Below are positions 1 to 8,211 of a DNA stretch of 31,556 nt, piece by piece (position 1 is the stretch's first letter; each line of letters opens with the position of its first letter). Source of the stretch: JBMORL01 sp049322335 (GTDB taxonomy: Bacteria > Bacteroidota > Bacteroidia > Flavobacteriales_D > UBA2798); NCBI GenBank assembly GCA_049322335.1, contig JBMORL010000013.1, forward strand, positions 1-31,556. The letters run 5' to 3'. The translations under genes and the position numbers were made by a program. A model generated the notes under the pieces. That model was not told the DNA's origin. It worked only from the letters and a program-made list of their open reading frames with translations, and did no database searches.

Positions 1-2
1 TA

Positions 3-395
3 ATGTCGGGTTATGTCTTTCCTGATGACACAAGTAACACTGAAGATGGCTGGTTAATAAGAACCGACAGCATGGGATGTTTGATTCCGAATTGTTTTAC
101 AGAGGTAGAAGAATTGCTGAATATTGATGTTGGATTGTTGATTTATCCGAATCCCAATGATGGAAAGTTTGTAGTAGAAATTGAAAATATAGAAGCGGCA
201 GTTGTAGGAGGCAGGAGGCAGGAGGAAATGCGGGTTTTAATATTGGATATTTTTGGGAGAGTAGTTTATGAAAAAATAGTAAACAGCAATTCTCAAAAGT
301 TTGAAATTGATATTTCTGAAAATGCGAGTGGGATTTATTTTGTTAATATATGTAGTAATGCTTATTCAAAAACCATAAAACTGGTAAAAGAATGA
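3..395 (+). CDS. T9SS C-terminal sorting domain protein (5' truncated)
   Basis: This is the 3' end of a secreted protein; the frame is open to the window edge, so the first ATG is probably internal. The first 30 residues (a W-L-I-x-T-D-S-x-G-C segment) resemble the end of the repeated beta-strand units common in large Bacteroidota surface proteins. Residues about 46-130 look like a type A T9SS sorting domain: a YPNPNDGKF motif, a V-L-I-L-D-I-F-G-R-V-V-Y strand, a SGIYF motif near 110 and a terminal K-x-I-K-L-V-K-E. Such domains send proteins through the type IX secretion system to the surface. Within the domain, 207-225 is a tandem 7-bp repeat (GGAGGCA) encoding an unusual GGRRQEE stretch between two strands. 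The stop codon overlaps the next gene's start as ATGA. The role of the whole protein cannot be told from this fragment. Confidence 0.8.
   Translation: MSGYVFPDDTSNTEDGWLIRTDSMGCLIPNCFTEVEELLNIDVGLLIYPNPNDGKFVVEIENIEAAVVGGRRQEEMRVLILDIFGRVVYEKIVNSNSQKFEIDISENASGIYFVNICSNAYSKTIKLVKE
207..225 (+). repeat. 7-bp tandem repeat inside T9SS domain
   Basis: Two full copies and a partial copy of GGAGGCA lie in the coding region. They encode a Gly/Arg/Gln-rich bulge between predicted beta strands of the sorting domain. The period is the same 7 bp seen in the arrays within metH and cysQ. Confidence 0.7.
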
Positions 396-1270
396 AAAAA
401 TTATTCTTCCTGCTGTGTTTTCTCGAACCATTCATTTTGAATGCACAACCCTATTACCCCGTGTTGAAAGAAAATAAGTACTGGGATCAGTTTAACTATT
501 ATTTTCCGAGTGTTTGTCAATATGTTAGTGGCGGCAGAACGTATTTGTGTGGGGATACTATTATTAATTCTCTTTCCTATAAGAAAATTTGTTATTATCC
601 GATACTTTCAACTATTGGCACACCATTTTGCCCGCCATATTATGTTTCGCTTACCGGTAATTCAGAACCCGATTATTTTATACGGGAAGATACCATTGCG
701 CGAAAAGTATATTTTTTATCCACGATTAATAATGAGCCGGAATATTTGCTGTATGATTTTAACCTTAGTATAGGTGATACGCTGGATACGGAATATGATT
801 TGGGGTTAACACTGGTGGTGGATACAATAGTCAACGTAACGCTTTATAATGGAAATGTGAGAAGAAAATTTGATTTCGGTAATAATATGTATTACATCGA
901 AGAAATTGGCGGAAACAAGGGATTATGTATGCCTCTTCCGGACGGAATTGGTTTCGGTTCAATATTAATTTGTGTAAATGATTCGATGAGTATTTACGGA
1001 GATCAGTGTAACCTTTGGTTTAATAATGTAAATGAAATTCCTGAAAGCGATTTTAGTTATTCAATTGATGAAAACGGGATATTTATGTTACAAACGGTTC
1101 TTAATCTGAGAACCCTTGAGATTTATGATGTTTGTGGAAAAAATATTTTTACTTCAGCAATAAACAGCCATCAAGCCCGTGCGGATCTGTCCGGCTTCAG
1201 CAGTGGTATTTACATTGTAAAAGCCGCCACTACCCAAAACAGAACGTTCACTATTAAAATTTACCGTTAA
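392..1270 (+). CDS. T9SS-secreted protein of unknown function
   Basis: A 292-residue exported protein. Residues 1-18 form a signal peptide (basic MKK, then a Leu/Phe-rich core), probably cleaved before QPYY. The middle part (about 25-210) has no motif I recognise; it is rich in Tyr, Asn and Asp and looks like a beta-rich extracellular domain. Residues about 215-292 resemble a T9SS sorting domain: an L-E-I-Y-D-V-C-G-K strand, SSGIYIVKA near 269 and an ending T-I-K-I-Y-R. The start overlaps the preceding stop by ATGA, so the two genes are likely co-transcribed and translationally coupled. The gene ends 51 bp before a convergent acyltransferase gene, and I see no terminator hairpin in that gap. 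Confidence 0.8.
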   Translation: MKKLFFLLCFLEPFILNAQPYYPVLKENKYWDQFNYYFPSVCQYVSGGRTYLCGDTIINSLSYKKICYYPILSTIGTPFCPPYYVSLTGNSEPDYFIREDTIARKVYFLSTINNEPEYLLYDFNLSIGDTLDTEYDLGLTLVVDTIVNVTLYNGNVRRKFDFGNNMYYIEEIGGNKGLCMPLPDGIGFGSILICVNDSMSIYGDQCNLWFNNVNEIPESDFSYSIDENGIFMLQTVLNLRTLEIYDVCGKNIFTSAINSHQARADLSGFSSGIYIVKAATTQNRTFTIKIYR

Positions 1271-1321
1271 TCTTATACGCTTGAAACCTTAAAAGAATTA
1301 TGCAGCAAAATTATCATTTTC

Positions 1322-2689
1322 TCACACCACCATCACCCTCTTCCCCACCTGCATAAAATCTTCCCTGCTTTTTTCCAGTTCGTCAACAATGGCTTTGCGT
1401 TTAAGAATGATATCGCTGATGTCTTCGCGTTTGGTCATAAATAAGCGCCACAACTGGATAAACTCTTTCATGCGGATGACCTTTTGGGCATAGTAGAAGG
1501 CGAATAATCCGGTAACGGGTAAAGTAACCGCATATAACAGGGTGAGCATTGCTGAAGATGAAAAATAATAAAAAATAAATAGTTGCACCGAATAAAAAAT
1601 GAGAAAAGTAAACGTACCGCTGCACATAATAATGGCTCCTTTGAAATCGGAACGCGAACCGGTTTTGTCGTAGATCCAACCCGGGATGCGCCAGGGAAGA
1701 TAATTGTTAAGAAGTCCGTATACATAAACCGGAAATCCAAAAAACAAAAACATCATCGACTGAAAAACTTTCCATCCCTGGTTTTTGCGGGAGTCATTTT
1801 TCTGAATGGTTTTTTCATTCAGCCCCAGTGTTTTTAACCGGGAAAAATAATCGGTAATCATCATTTTCGCTTTTTCAAAACGCGCAGGTTCGCTGGTACG
1901 GAAATAATGCACACGTTCGCTGATCATGCGTGAAACTTTATAATCGTGTTCGGGATTATTTACGTTCAGCTTCAGTTCTCTCATCACGGCCGGTTTGTAA
2001 ACAAGACGGATGTTTTCCAGCATACTGTCTTCTTCTTCGTCCTCGGCCAAAAAGATTAGTTCTGTAATCCGTTTTTTAATCTCATCCCTCAGTTTGTGCA
2101 CAGCTTTAAACGTATCCGCCTCATAAGCTATCCGGTAATCATTCACAGCAATCGGTTCACCTACATTAATCAGCAGATCGGAACGAAACTCATGCGGGTT
2201 TTCGAAGTTGAGTCCGAATGGAACAATTTTAACTCCGAGTTTAAAATTATTTCTCGCTTCAGCACCTAACGCCATACGGGCTGCTCCTGTTTTTATTTTT
2301 TTCAGGATACGGTCGGTGATGCTGATGCCTTCGGGAAAGATCATTACTGCTCCGCCTTTCTCCAAAATTTCATACACTTTGTTAAATGTATCTTCGTTTT
2401 TGTGGGTAAGGTGCGGATCGTGCTCTTTGCGGTAAATGGGAATGATGTTGAATTTGGGAAGTATCCACCTGGCAAATTTTGAGCGAAAGGCTTCTCCCTT
2501 GGCAATAAAATGAATGGGCCGTTTAATAGAAGATCCGATTACAATAGGGTCCATAAAAGTGCTGGGGTGATTGGCTACAAGCAACAGCGGCCCTTTGGCA
2601 GGAATACGTTCTGCATTCTTCACCACGTATTTTCTGAAGAAAACATGCACAGTAATGGTGAAGAGGAATTTGAGTGTCCGGTAAATCAT
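1322..2689 (-). CDS. PlsC-family 1-acylglycerol-3-phosphate acyltransferase
   Basis: A 455-residue membrane protein whose N-terminal 210 residues look like a PlsC/LPLAT acyltransferase, which transfers an acyl chain onto a lysophospholipid or glycerol-3-phosphate. The catalytic motif NHPSTFMDP starts at residue 40 (H41, D47). The block FPEGIS is at 118-123, and N-V-G-E-P-I lies near 185. This protein is about twice the usual PlsC length. The C-terminal half has three to four hydrophobic segments between about 305 and 400, followed by a charged tail, so it may have a second membrane-linked role. Such long two-part LPLAT proteins occur in Bacteroidota. The exact substrate is not known. A -7 box lies 5 bp upstream of the ATG. 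Confidence 0.85.
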   Translation of the reverse strand: MIYRTLKFLFTITVHVFFRKYVVKNAERIPAKGPLLLVANHPSTFMDPIVIGSSIKRPIHFIAKGEAFRSKFARWILPKFNIIPIYRKEHDPHLTHKNEDTFNKVYEILEKGGAVMIFPEGISITDRILKKIKTGAARMALGAEARNNFKLGVKIVPFGLNFENPHEFRSDLLINVGEPIAVNDYRIAYEADTFKAVHKLRDEIKKRITELIFLAEDEEEDSMLENIRLVYKPAVMRELKLNVNNPEHDYKVSRMISERVHYFRTSEPARFEKAKMMITDYFSRLKTLGLNEKTIQKNDSRKNQGWKVFQSMMFLFFGFPVYVYGLLNNYLPWRIPGWIYDKTGSRSDFKGAIIMCSGTFTFLIFYSVQLFIFYYFSSSAMLTLLYAVTLPVTGLFAFYYAQKVIRMKEFIQLWRLFMTKREDISDIILKRKAIVDELEKSREDFMQVGKRVMVV

Positions 2690-2694
2690 GGTTT

Positions 2695-2702
2695 CAAATT
2701 TA
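2695..2702 (-). promoter_or_regulatory. -7 promoter box of the acyltransferase gene
   Basis: The minus strand reads TAAATTTG, matching the Bacteroidota -7 consensus TAnnTTTG, only 5 bp before the start codon. A -33 box is not clear. The spacing implies a leaderless or nearly leaderless transcript. Confidence 0.5.
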
Positions 2703-2741
2703 GGATTATACCTCTATAAATGGTTTAACTTAAGTTAATTT

Positions 2742-3866
2742 TTACCTGCGATTCCTGTAACTACGCATATCGTCCACAAAATTGTGGAAAAGGAGCCATA
2801 AAATCAGGCAAAAAACAGCTGCCCCGATTACTACTCCCAACAACATTCCTATAAACTCGGCCCAGCTGGCACTGCTGATAAAAAGCAAACCAAGTAGTGC
2901 CAACACGTAAAGTGTATCCAGGAAAATTTGACCTCCATCGGATTTTGCATTGCTAAAACGGAGTTTATTTTTTAAATTTTTCAGGAATGGTGCCGGTTTT
3001 TTCGACTTCATTGTCCAGAAAAAATTATGGTCTTTAAAAATCCACGCCACGAGGCAACCGATAAGAAATAATCCTGCTAAAACAGAACCCAGCGCCATCA
3101 GCAATTCAAGTATTCCGCCCAGGCCAATGGCATAAATGAATAATATCGCTGCTCCTGCAACCAGGCCCAGCAACATATTTTCTTCGTCATCGCTTATATT
3201 TTTTACTGATGATTTAATTTTCGACATCAAATTGTTTTTCCGGCTGCGTGTATTATGAACGCCAATAATAATATCTATCAATCCGCCAATTACCAATGCT
3301 ATGCCCAGGAAAAAAGCAAAAATAACAGCAAGCACAAGGCCGAGAATGACCAATGCTTCCACCCAGCTTCCGGTAAACAGAAAAATGATGCCAAGGATAA
3401 GTCCTGTTATTGCAATCCATTTAATAACAGAAACCACACCATTGGCAAAATCTTCCCAGAAACCTGAATTTTTTGATTTGATGACAGAAGGTTTTTTTAT
3501 TGCGGAAGAGGCTAACGGGGTTTTTGTAATACGATCAACATGAATTGTTTTTTCTGATTTGTTGGCCGTAACTATCGTTTCTTTTTTTGAATTTTCTTTT
3601 TTTGGATTCACCATTTCATGAGTTATAGTCTTTTTCTCTGCATTTGTCTTATGTCTGACATCTTCTCTTTCTGTTGAAGCAATAAAAACAGAATCGGAAA
3701 AAACAGGAATAATGGAATCTTTACGGTCAGACTTTGTCATTTCATTAACGGTGTTTTTAACTTCCGTTTCCTGCTGTACAGGAATCCGCTGCCTGAAATA
3801 ATAACGCGATGTATTACATCCTGAAATCAGGATCATCAGTATTGCTATGGTGATAATTTTTTTCAT
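2742..3866 (-). CDS. Lipobox-bearing polytopic membrane protein, unknown function
   Basis: A 374-residue protein that I do not recognise. It opens with a lipoprotein signal (MKK, hydrophobic core, L-I-S-G-C with Cys17). A polar, Lys/Thr/Ser-rich linker of about 120 residues follows. After that there are three dense hydrophobic blocks (about 148-205, 235-283 and 318-365), each long enough for two membrane helices, separated by Lys-rich loops. A lipid-anchored N-terminus followed by many membrane helices is unusual. The arrangement could be an inner-membrane protein whose N-terminus is only coincidentally lipobox-like. The gene is single, downstream of an AT-rich 342-bp gap, and 52 bp upstream of the acyltransferase gene on the same strand. 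Confidence 0.6.
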   Translation of the reverse strand: MKKIITIAILMILISGCNTSRYYFRQRIPVQQETEVKNTVNEMTKSDRKDSIIPVFSDSVFIASTEREDVRHKTNAEKKTITHEMVNPKKENSKKETIVTANKSEKTIHVDRITKTPLASSAIKKPSVIKSKNSGFWEDFANGVVSVIKWIAITGLILGIIFLFTGSWVEALVILGLVLAVIFAFFLGIALVIGGLIDIIIGVHNTRSRKNNLMSKIKSSVKNISDDEENMLLGLVAGAAILFIYAIGLGGILELLMALGSVLAGLFLIGCLVAWIFKDHNFFWTMKSKKPAPFLKNLKNKLRFSNAKSDGGQIFLDTLYVLALLGLLFISSASWAEFIGMLLGVVIGAAVFCLILWLLFHNFVDDMRSYRNRR

Positions 3867-4208
3867 GTCCTTTCAATTTGATACAACAAATTTGAAGAGA
3901 AACGAAAAATTGTGAAGTATGATTTAGTAAATTAATGATTTTTTAAAATAATAAAATAATTATATAAATAATTGTTTTTCAATATTTTATATATTTATAT
4001 AATGATTTTTAAATAATACCAAACTGATTTATTAAATAGACCAATAACTGGTATTATGCCGAATGAAATTCTTCAAAAAAACAGACCATAATGAATTTCA
4101 CTTCGGTATAATTTGATTTAATGTATCCGAACATAAAAGGCAACGCACAGACCCTTACCCGCACAGCAAATTGCTTCATCTAAAATCTAAGATCTTCCCC
4201 TCAACATC
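3867..4208. other. AT-rich gap with nested inverted repeats
   Basis: There is no gene in these 342 bp. About 3894-4020 is extremely A+T rich. Three inverted repeats sit in a row. The first has perfect 12-bp arms at 3959-3970 and 3992-4003. The second has perfect 8-bp arms at 4013-4020 and 4050-4057. The third has 16-17-bp arms with one mismatch and one bulge at 4056-4071 and 4093-4109. None is followed by a T run typical of an intrinsic terminator. The region is upstream of the lipobox gene and downstream of metH. The last 30 bp hold a 7-bp-period word, listed separately. Confidence 0.6.
4176..4208 (-). repeat. 7-bp-period word directly after metH stop codon
   Basis: On the minus strand the sequence just after the metH TGA contains AGATCTT, AGATTTT and AGATGAA as consecutive 7-bp units. 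They resemble the ATTTTAG array at 9259-9342. Confidence 0.5.
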
Positions 4209-7200
4209 TCAGTACGCAAGCACCGAACTCAGCCAGCGTTCCGTTTTTTCAAAATCGGCTGCTTTTCTTTTGGCAAGATCTTCTACCTGGTCTTTTTGAA
4301 TTTGTCCCAGTCCGAAATATTTGCTTTGCGGATGTGCAAAATACCAGCCGCTGACAGCAGCAGCAGGATACATGGCAAGGCTTTCCGTTAGATTTACCCC
4401 TGAATTTTTTTCGGCATCCAGCAGGTTGAACAATGTAATTTTTTCAGTGTGATCGGGACAGGCGGGATAACCGGGGGCAGGTCGTATACCGTTATATGAT
4501 TCTTTAATAAGCTCATCATTCGAAAGTTTTTCATCCGAAGCATATCCCCATAATTCTTTGCGAACATATTCGTGCATGTATTCAGCCAGGGCTTCTGCCA
4601 AACGGTCGGCCAGGGCTTTTAGCAGTATGCTGCTGTAATCATCGTGATCTTTTTCAAATCTTTCGATCCACTTTTCCATTCCGATGCCGGCTGTTACCAC
4701 AAATGCACCGATATGGTCGTTCAGTTTTGTTTCTTTGGGTGCAATAAAATCAGAAAGGCACATATTGAATGCTCCTTCGGTTTTTTTCGTTTGCTGGCGC
4801 AGGTTATGGTTAATCGCTATGATCTCCGAACGTGACTCATCGCTATAAATCTCAATATCATCTCCCGTTGAATTAGCTGGGAAAATTCCTACTACCGCAT
4901 TGGCGCTGATCCATTTTTCATCCACTATTTTTTTCAGCATCGCCTGCGCATCGTTATACAGTTTGGTGGCTTCTGTTCCCACTGTTTTATCTTCCAGGAT
5001 ATTCGGAAATCTTCCGGCCAGTTCCCAGGTCTGGAAAAAAGGAGTCCAGTCTATATAATTTTGAAATTTTGAAATCTGTAAATTTTGAAAAGTTTTAACT
5101 CCTGTGAAATTTGGTTGTTTGATGTCTTCTTTTTTCCATTCGATAGGGAATCTGTTTTTTCTCGCTTCTTCGAGAGAAATATAATTTTTTGCTCCCTTGT
5201 GTGCGGCATGATGCTCACGGATTTTTTCGTATTCTGCTTTAATTTCTTTTTCGAATTCGGTTTTATTCTGGTTCAGCAAATTGCCTACCACGGGAACAGA
5301 TCGTGAGGCATCGAGAACGTAAACAGCTTGTCCTTTTTTATAATTGGGTTCGATTTTCACCGCGGTATGTACTTTAGAAGTTGTTGCGCCACCAATCAGC
5401 AGTGGAATATCAAATCCTTCGCGTTCCATTTCTTTGGCCACATAAACCATTTCATCAAGTGAAGGCGTAATAAGGCCACTTAAGCCGATGGCATCAGCAT
5501 TTTGTTTTTTTGCAGCCGCCAGAATTTTTTCACAGGAAACCATCACGCCCAGATCGATGATCTCGTAATTATTGCAACCCAATACCACCGAAACAATGTT
5601 TTTTCCTATATCATGCACATCGCCTTTTACCGTGGCCATTACAATTTTTCCTGCCGTTGTTCTTCCTTTTTCTTTGGATGCTTCGATGAATGGCTGAAGG
5701 TAAGCTACTGCCTTTTTCATTACACGTGCGCTTTTTACTACCTGTGGCAAAAACATTTTTCCTGAACCAAACAAATCACCCACTACATTCATTCCGTCCA
5801 TCAAAGGGCCTTCAATCACTTTTATCGGCTCAACATATTTTACTCTCGCTTCTTCTATATCAGCATCAATAAAATCAATCACCCCTTTTACAAGTGAGTG
5901 GGTAAGTCTTTCTTCCACTGTTCCTTTTCTCCATTCTTCATCTTTTACTTCTCTTTTTACTGAACCTTTTACCTGTTCGGCATATACGATGAGTTTTTCG
6001 GTAGCATCATCATTTCTGTCCAGTAAAACATCTTCCACCAGCGTTAGCAATTCCTTTGGAATTTCATCATACACCTGCAACTGAGATGGATTAACGATTC
6101 CCATATCCATCCCCTGCTTTATACCATGAAACAAAAAAGCAGAGTGAATAGCTTCGCGCACTTTGTCATTGCCGCGGAAAGAAAAAGAAACGTTGCTCAC
6201 TCCACCGCTTACTTTTGCCAGCGGAAGATTTTCCTTTATCCATTTTGTTCCGTTAAAATAATCGAGGGCGTTTTTCCGGTGTTCTTCCATTCCGGTGGCG
6301 ACAGGAAAAATATTGGGATCAAAAATAATATCCTGTGGAGGAAAATTCACTTCATTCACCAATATATCGTAAGCGCGTTTACAAATTTCAATTCTTCTTT
6401 CATACGAGTCGGCCTGTCCTTTTTCATCAAACGCCATTACTACCGTTGCCGCTCCGTATTTTTTTACCAGCCGTGCCTGCCGTTTAAATTCTTCTTCTCC
6501 TTCTTTCAGTGAAATGGAATTTACAATTCCTTTTCCCTGTACACATTTCAATCCGGCTTCTATTACATGAAATTTGGAAGAATCGATCATTACCGGTACT
6601 CTCGAAATATCCGGTTCTGAGGCAATAAGATGTAAAAATTTTGTCATGGCTTCTACGGCATCCAGCATTCCTTCATCCATACAAATATCAATCACCTGTG
6701 CTCCTCCTTCCACCTGTTCGCGCGCTACCGATAACGCTTCATCATATTTTCCATCGAGAATAAGTTTTGCAAATTTTTTCGAACCGGTTACGTTTGTCCG
6801 CTCCCCGATATTCATAAAGTTAGAATCGGGGCGAAGAGTAACTGCTTCCAATCCGCTTAAACGCAGATATGGTTCAATATTTTTTAGCTTCCTGGGTGAA
6901 GATTTTTTTGCGTGTTCGGCAATATGGGCAATATGATCGGGCGTTGTTCCACAGCAACCTCCAACAATATTTACAAATCCGCTTTCTAAAAAATCATGGA
7001 TCTGGCAGGCCATATCATGCGGGGTTTCATCATACTCTCCGAATTGATTGGGCAAACCGGCATTGGGATAAGCACTGATATAACACGAAGCCTTTTCTGA
7101 AAGTTCTTTTAAATACGGACGCATATCTTTTGCCCCGAGAGCGCAGTTTAACCCGATGCTAAGTAATTTTACATGCGAAACGGAATTTAAAAAGGCCTCT

Positions 7201-7886
7201 ACAGTTTGTCCTGACAGCGTTCTTCCGCTGGCATCAGTAATTGTACCGGAGATCATTACCGGTAATTCTTTTTTATTTTCTTCAAAAACAGTTTGAGCCG
7301 CGAACAAAGCCGCTTTGGCGTTTAGTGTGTCGAAAATAGTTTCTATCAATAACAAATCTGCCCCACCGTCCATCAATCCACGTACCTGTTCAGAATAGGC
7401 TGACACTAATTCGTCAAACGTTATGCCACGAAATCCCGGATCGTTTACATTGGGGGAAAGAGAAGCGGTTTTATTGGTGGGCCCGATGGCACCGGCTACG
7501 AAAGGTTGAAAGTTACAGGTTGAAGGTTGAAGGTTTTTTTTGAATTCCACAACAGCGAGCTTGGCTAGTTTGGCGGCTTCGAAATTTAATTCATAGGCCA
7601 GGTCTTCCATGTGATAATCGGCAAGAGAAATGCGTTGTGCGTTGAATGTGTTGGTTTCAATAATATCGGCACCGGCTTCGAGATAAGCTTTGTGAATATC
7701 GAGAATAATTTGTGGTTGCGACAGGCATAACAAATCGTTATTTCCTTTGAGATCACTTTTCCAGTTTTTAAAACGTTCGCCACGATATCCGGCTTCATCC
7801 AGTTTATACCGTTGAATCATGGTTCCCATTGCACCGTCAATGACAAGTACTTTTTCTTCCAGTAATTTTTCAATTTCGTGTTTCAT
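4209..7886 (-). CDS. metH: Cobalamin-dependent methionine synthase
   Basis: Full-length (1225 residues) 5-methyltetrahydrofolate:homocysteine methyltransferase, which makes methionine in the cytoplasm. The homocysteine domain carries the three zinc-ligand cysteines C248, C311 and C312 (GLNCALG and GGCCGTT). The pterin domain begins around 355 (NIGERTNVTGS). The cobalamin-binding domain has D-V-H-D-I-G with the B12-ligand histidine at about 758. The C-terminal reactivation domain has RPAPGYPACPDHTEK near 1135, the SAM-binding motif. The lengths and positions match the E. coli enzyme closely. Two oddities occur: residues about 118-129 are encoded by a 7-bp tandem array (7504-7535), and the segment just before Y-I-D-W-T-P-F-F is encoded by an 8-bp array (5059-5090). 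Expression is controlled by the SAM-I riboswitch and terminator upstream. Confidence 0.98.
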   Translation of the reverse strand: MKHEIEKLLEEKVLVIDGAMGTMIQRYKLDEAGYRGERFKNWKSDLKGNNDLLCLSQPQIILDIHKAYLEAGADIIETNTFNAQRISLADYHMEDLAYELNFEAAKLAKLAVVEFKKNLQPSTCNFQPFVAGAIGPTNKTASLSPNVNDPGFRGITFDELVSAYSEQVRGLMDGGADLLLIETIFDTLNAKAALFAAQTVFEENKKELPVMISGTITDASGRTLSGQTVEAFLNSVSHVKLLSIGLNCALGAKDMRPYLKELSEKASCYISAYPNAGLPNQFGEYDETPHDMACQIHDFLESGFVNIVGGCCGTTPDHIAHIAEHAKKSSPRKLKNIEPYLRLSGLEAVTLRPDSNFMNIGERTNVTGSKKFAKLILDGKYDEALSVAREQVEGGAQVIDICMDEGMLDAVEAMTKFLHLIASEPDISRVPVMIDSSKFHVIEAGLKCVQGKGIVNSISLKEGEEEFKRQARLVKKYGAATVVMAFDEKGQADSYERRIEICKRAYDILVNEVNFPPQDIIFDPNIFPVATGMEEHRKNALDYFNGTKWIKENLPLAKVSGGVSNVSFSFRGNDKVREAIHSAFLFHGIKQGMDMGIVNPSQLQVYDEIPKELLTLVEDVLLDRNDDATEKLIVYAEQVKGSVKREVKDEEWRKGTVEERLTHSLVKGVIDFIDADIEEARVKYVEPIKVIEGPLMDGMNVVGDLFGSGKMFLPQVVKSARVMKKAVAYLQPFIEASKEKGRTTAGKIVMATVKGDVHDIGKNIVSVVLGCNNYEIIDLGVMVSCEKILAAAKKQNADAIGLSGLITPSLDEMVYVAKEMEREGFDIPLLIGGATTSKVHTAVKIEPNYKKGQAVYVLDASRSVPVVGNLLNQNKTEFEKEIKAEYEKIREHHAAHKGAKNYISLEEARKNRFPIEWKKEDIKQPNFTGVKTFQNLQISKFQNYIDWTPFFQTWELAGRFPNILEDKTVGTEATKLYNDAQAMLKKIVDEKWISANAVVGIFPANSTGDDIEIYSDESRSEIIAINHNLRQQTKKTEGAFNMCLSDFIAPKETKLNDHIGAFVVTAGIGMEKWIERFEKDHDDYSSILLKALADRLAEALAEYMHEYVRKELWGYASDEKLSNDELIKESYNGIRPAPGYPACPDHTEKITLFNLLDAEKNSGVNLTESLAMYPAAAVSGWYFAHPQSKYFGLGQIQKDQVEDLAKRKAADFEKTERWLSSVLAY
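5059..5090 (-). repeat. 8-bp-period array inside metH
   Basis: Four 8-bp units (three TTTTGAAA and one variant, plus-strand reading) lie in the coding sequence just ahead of the reactivation domain. The encoded stretch has about the length expected of the family here, so this is a replacement rather than a clear insertion. The unit is the same as in the flank of the S23 unit at 29932-29939. Confidence 0.6.
7504..7535 (-). repeat. 7-bp-period array inside metH
   Basis: The plus strand reads GGTTGAA, then AGTTACA, then two GGTTGAA and a partial unit. It encodes the linker containing L-Q-P-S-T-C-N-F-Q-P between a helix and the conserved V-A-G-A-I-G-P-T-N. The 14-mer TTGAAAGTTACAGG (7506-7519) recurs in inverted orientation directly before the metH start codon (7887-7900). 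Confidence 0.75.
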
Positions 7887-7920
7887 CCTGTAACTTTCAA
7901 AACTTAATAACTTTCAAAAT
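7887..7920 (-). repeat. Repeated word before metH start codon
   Basis: The minus strand directly upstream of the ATG contains two copies of TTTTGAAAGTTA 17 bp apart. The second runs into the 14-mer TTGAAAGTTACAGG, which is shared with the coding array at 7504-7535. It occupies the place of the ribosome binding site. Confidence 0.55.
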
Positions 7921-7936
7921 TCTCTAACCTATGTCC

Positions 7937-7969
7937 AAAAAAAAATCCCCACCGGAGCCGGCAGGGATT
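7937..7969 (-). terminator. Intrinsic terminator of the metH SAM riboswitch
   Basis: On the minus strand AATCCC pairs with GGGATT and an inner CCGG pairs with CCGG, followed by an unbroken run of T. The hairpin lies between the aptamer and the metH start, the standard place for an expression platform. SAM binding should favour this terminator. A CTTAT segment just before it (minus strand) could pair with the 3' strand of P1 as an antiterminator, which is an inference. Confidence 0.85.
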
Positions 7970-8006
7970 AAAGTATAAGGGAGTAGTTTTTACTTTCAAT
8001 CACTTT

Positions 8007-8170
8007 CGGCTTATCGTTTCCTGATACAATATCAGGACAGGAATTGGCACCTTCTGGAAAATTTAATATTTGAGGTTTTAGGTTTGATTTCAAATCTCAA
8101 ATTTTAAATTATTTCCCAGGGTTGTCAAGGCTTCATCGGGCGCAGTCCCTCAGCCTTTCTGGATAAGTCA
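8007..8170 (-). ncRNA. SAM-I (S-box) riboswitch
   Basis: Read on the minus strand, P1 is formed by CTTATC (near 8167) and GATAAG (near 8010). P2 is AAGGCT/AGCCTT enclosing GAGGGACT and the kink-turn CCCGATGA. Then come the conserved G-A-C-A-A-C-C, the G-G-T-G-C-C-A-A-T-T-C-C junction and P4 (CCTGATA, loop, TATCAGG). All core elements of the S-box aptamer are present. P3 is abnormally long: its arms at 8096-8119 and 8054-8074 form an AT-rich helix of about 21 bp with a 21-nt loop. P3 is filled with 7-bp-period sequence. The riboswitch should shut off metH when S-adenosylmethionine is abundant. Confidence 0.93.
8054..8119 (-). repeat. 7-bp-period insertion in riboswitch P3 arm
   Basis: The minus strand holds consecutive 7-bp units such as TTTGAGA, TTTGAAA and TCAAACC, and the ends fold back on each other. 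The word AATTTGAGATTTGAAA differs only by two single-T gaps from the left repeat of the S23 unit at 29921-29939. Confidence 0.65.
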
Positions 8171-8179
8171 GTGAGACCT

Positions 8180-8199
8180 GGATTTTGAAGACAAAATCC
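8180..8199. other. Hairpin in metH leader
   Basis: The 7-bp arms GGATTTT and AAAATCC enclose a 6-nt loop. The hairpin lies in the 5' leader between the presumed start of transcription and the riboswitch aptamer. Confidence 0.45.
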
Positions 8200-8211
8200 A
8201 TAGTCGAACTG

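Noticed and set aside
6126..6512. 128-residue plus-strand frame inside metH
   Set aside because: It is antisense to a fully conserved MetH region, has no recognisable motif, and is a shadow frame.
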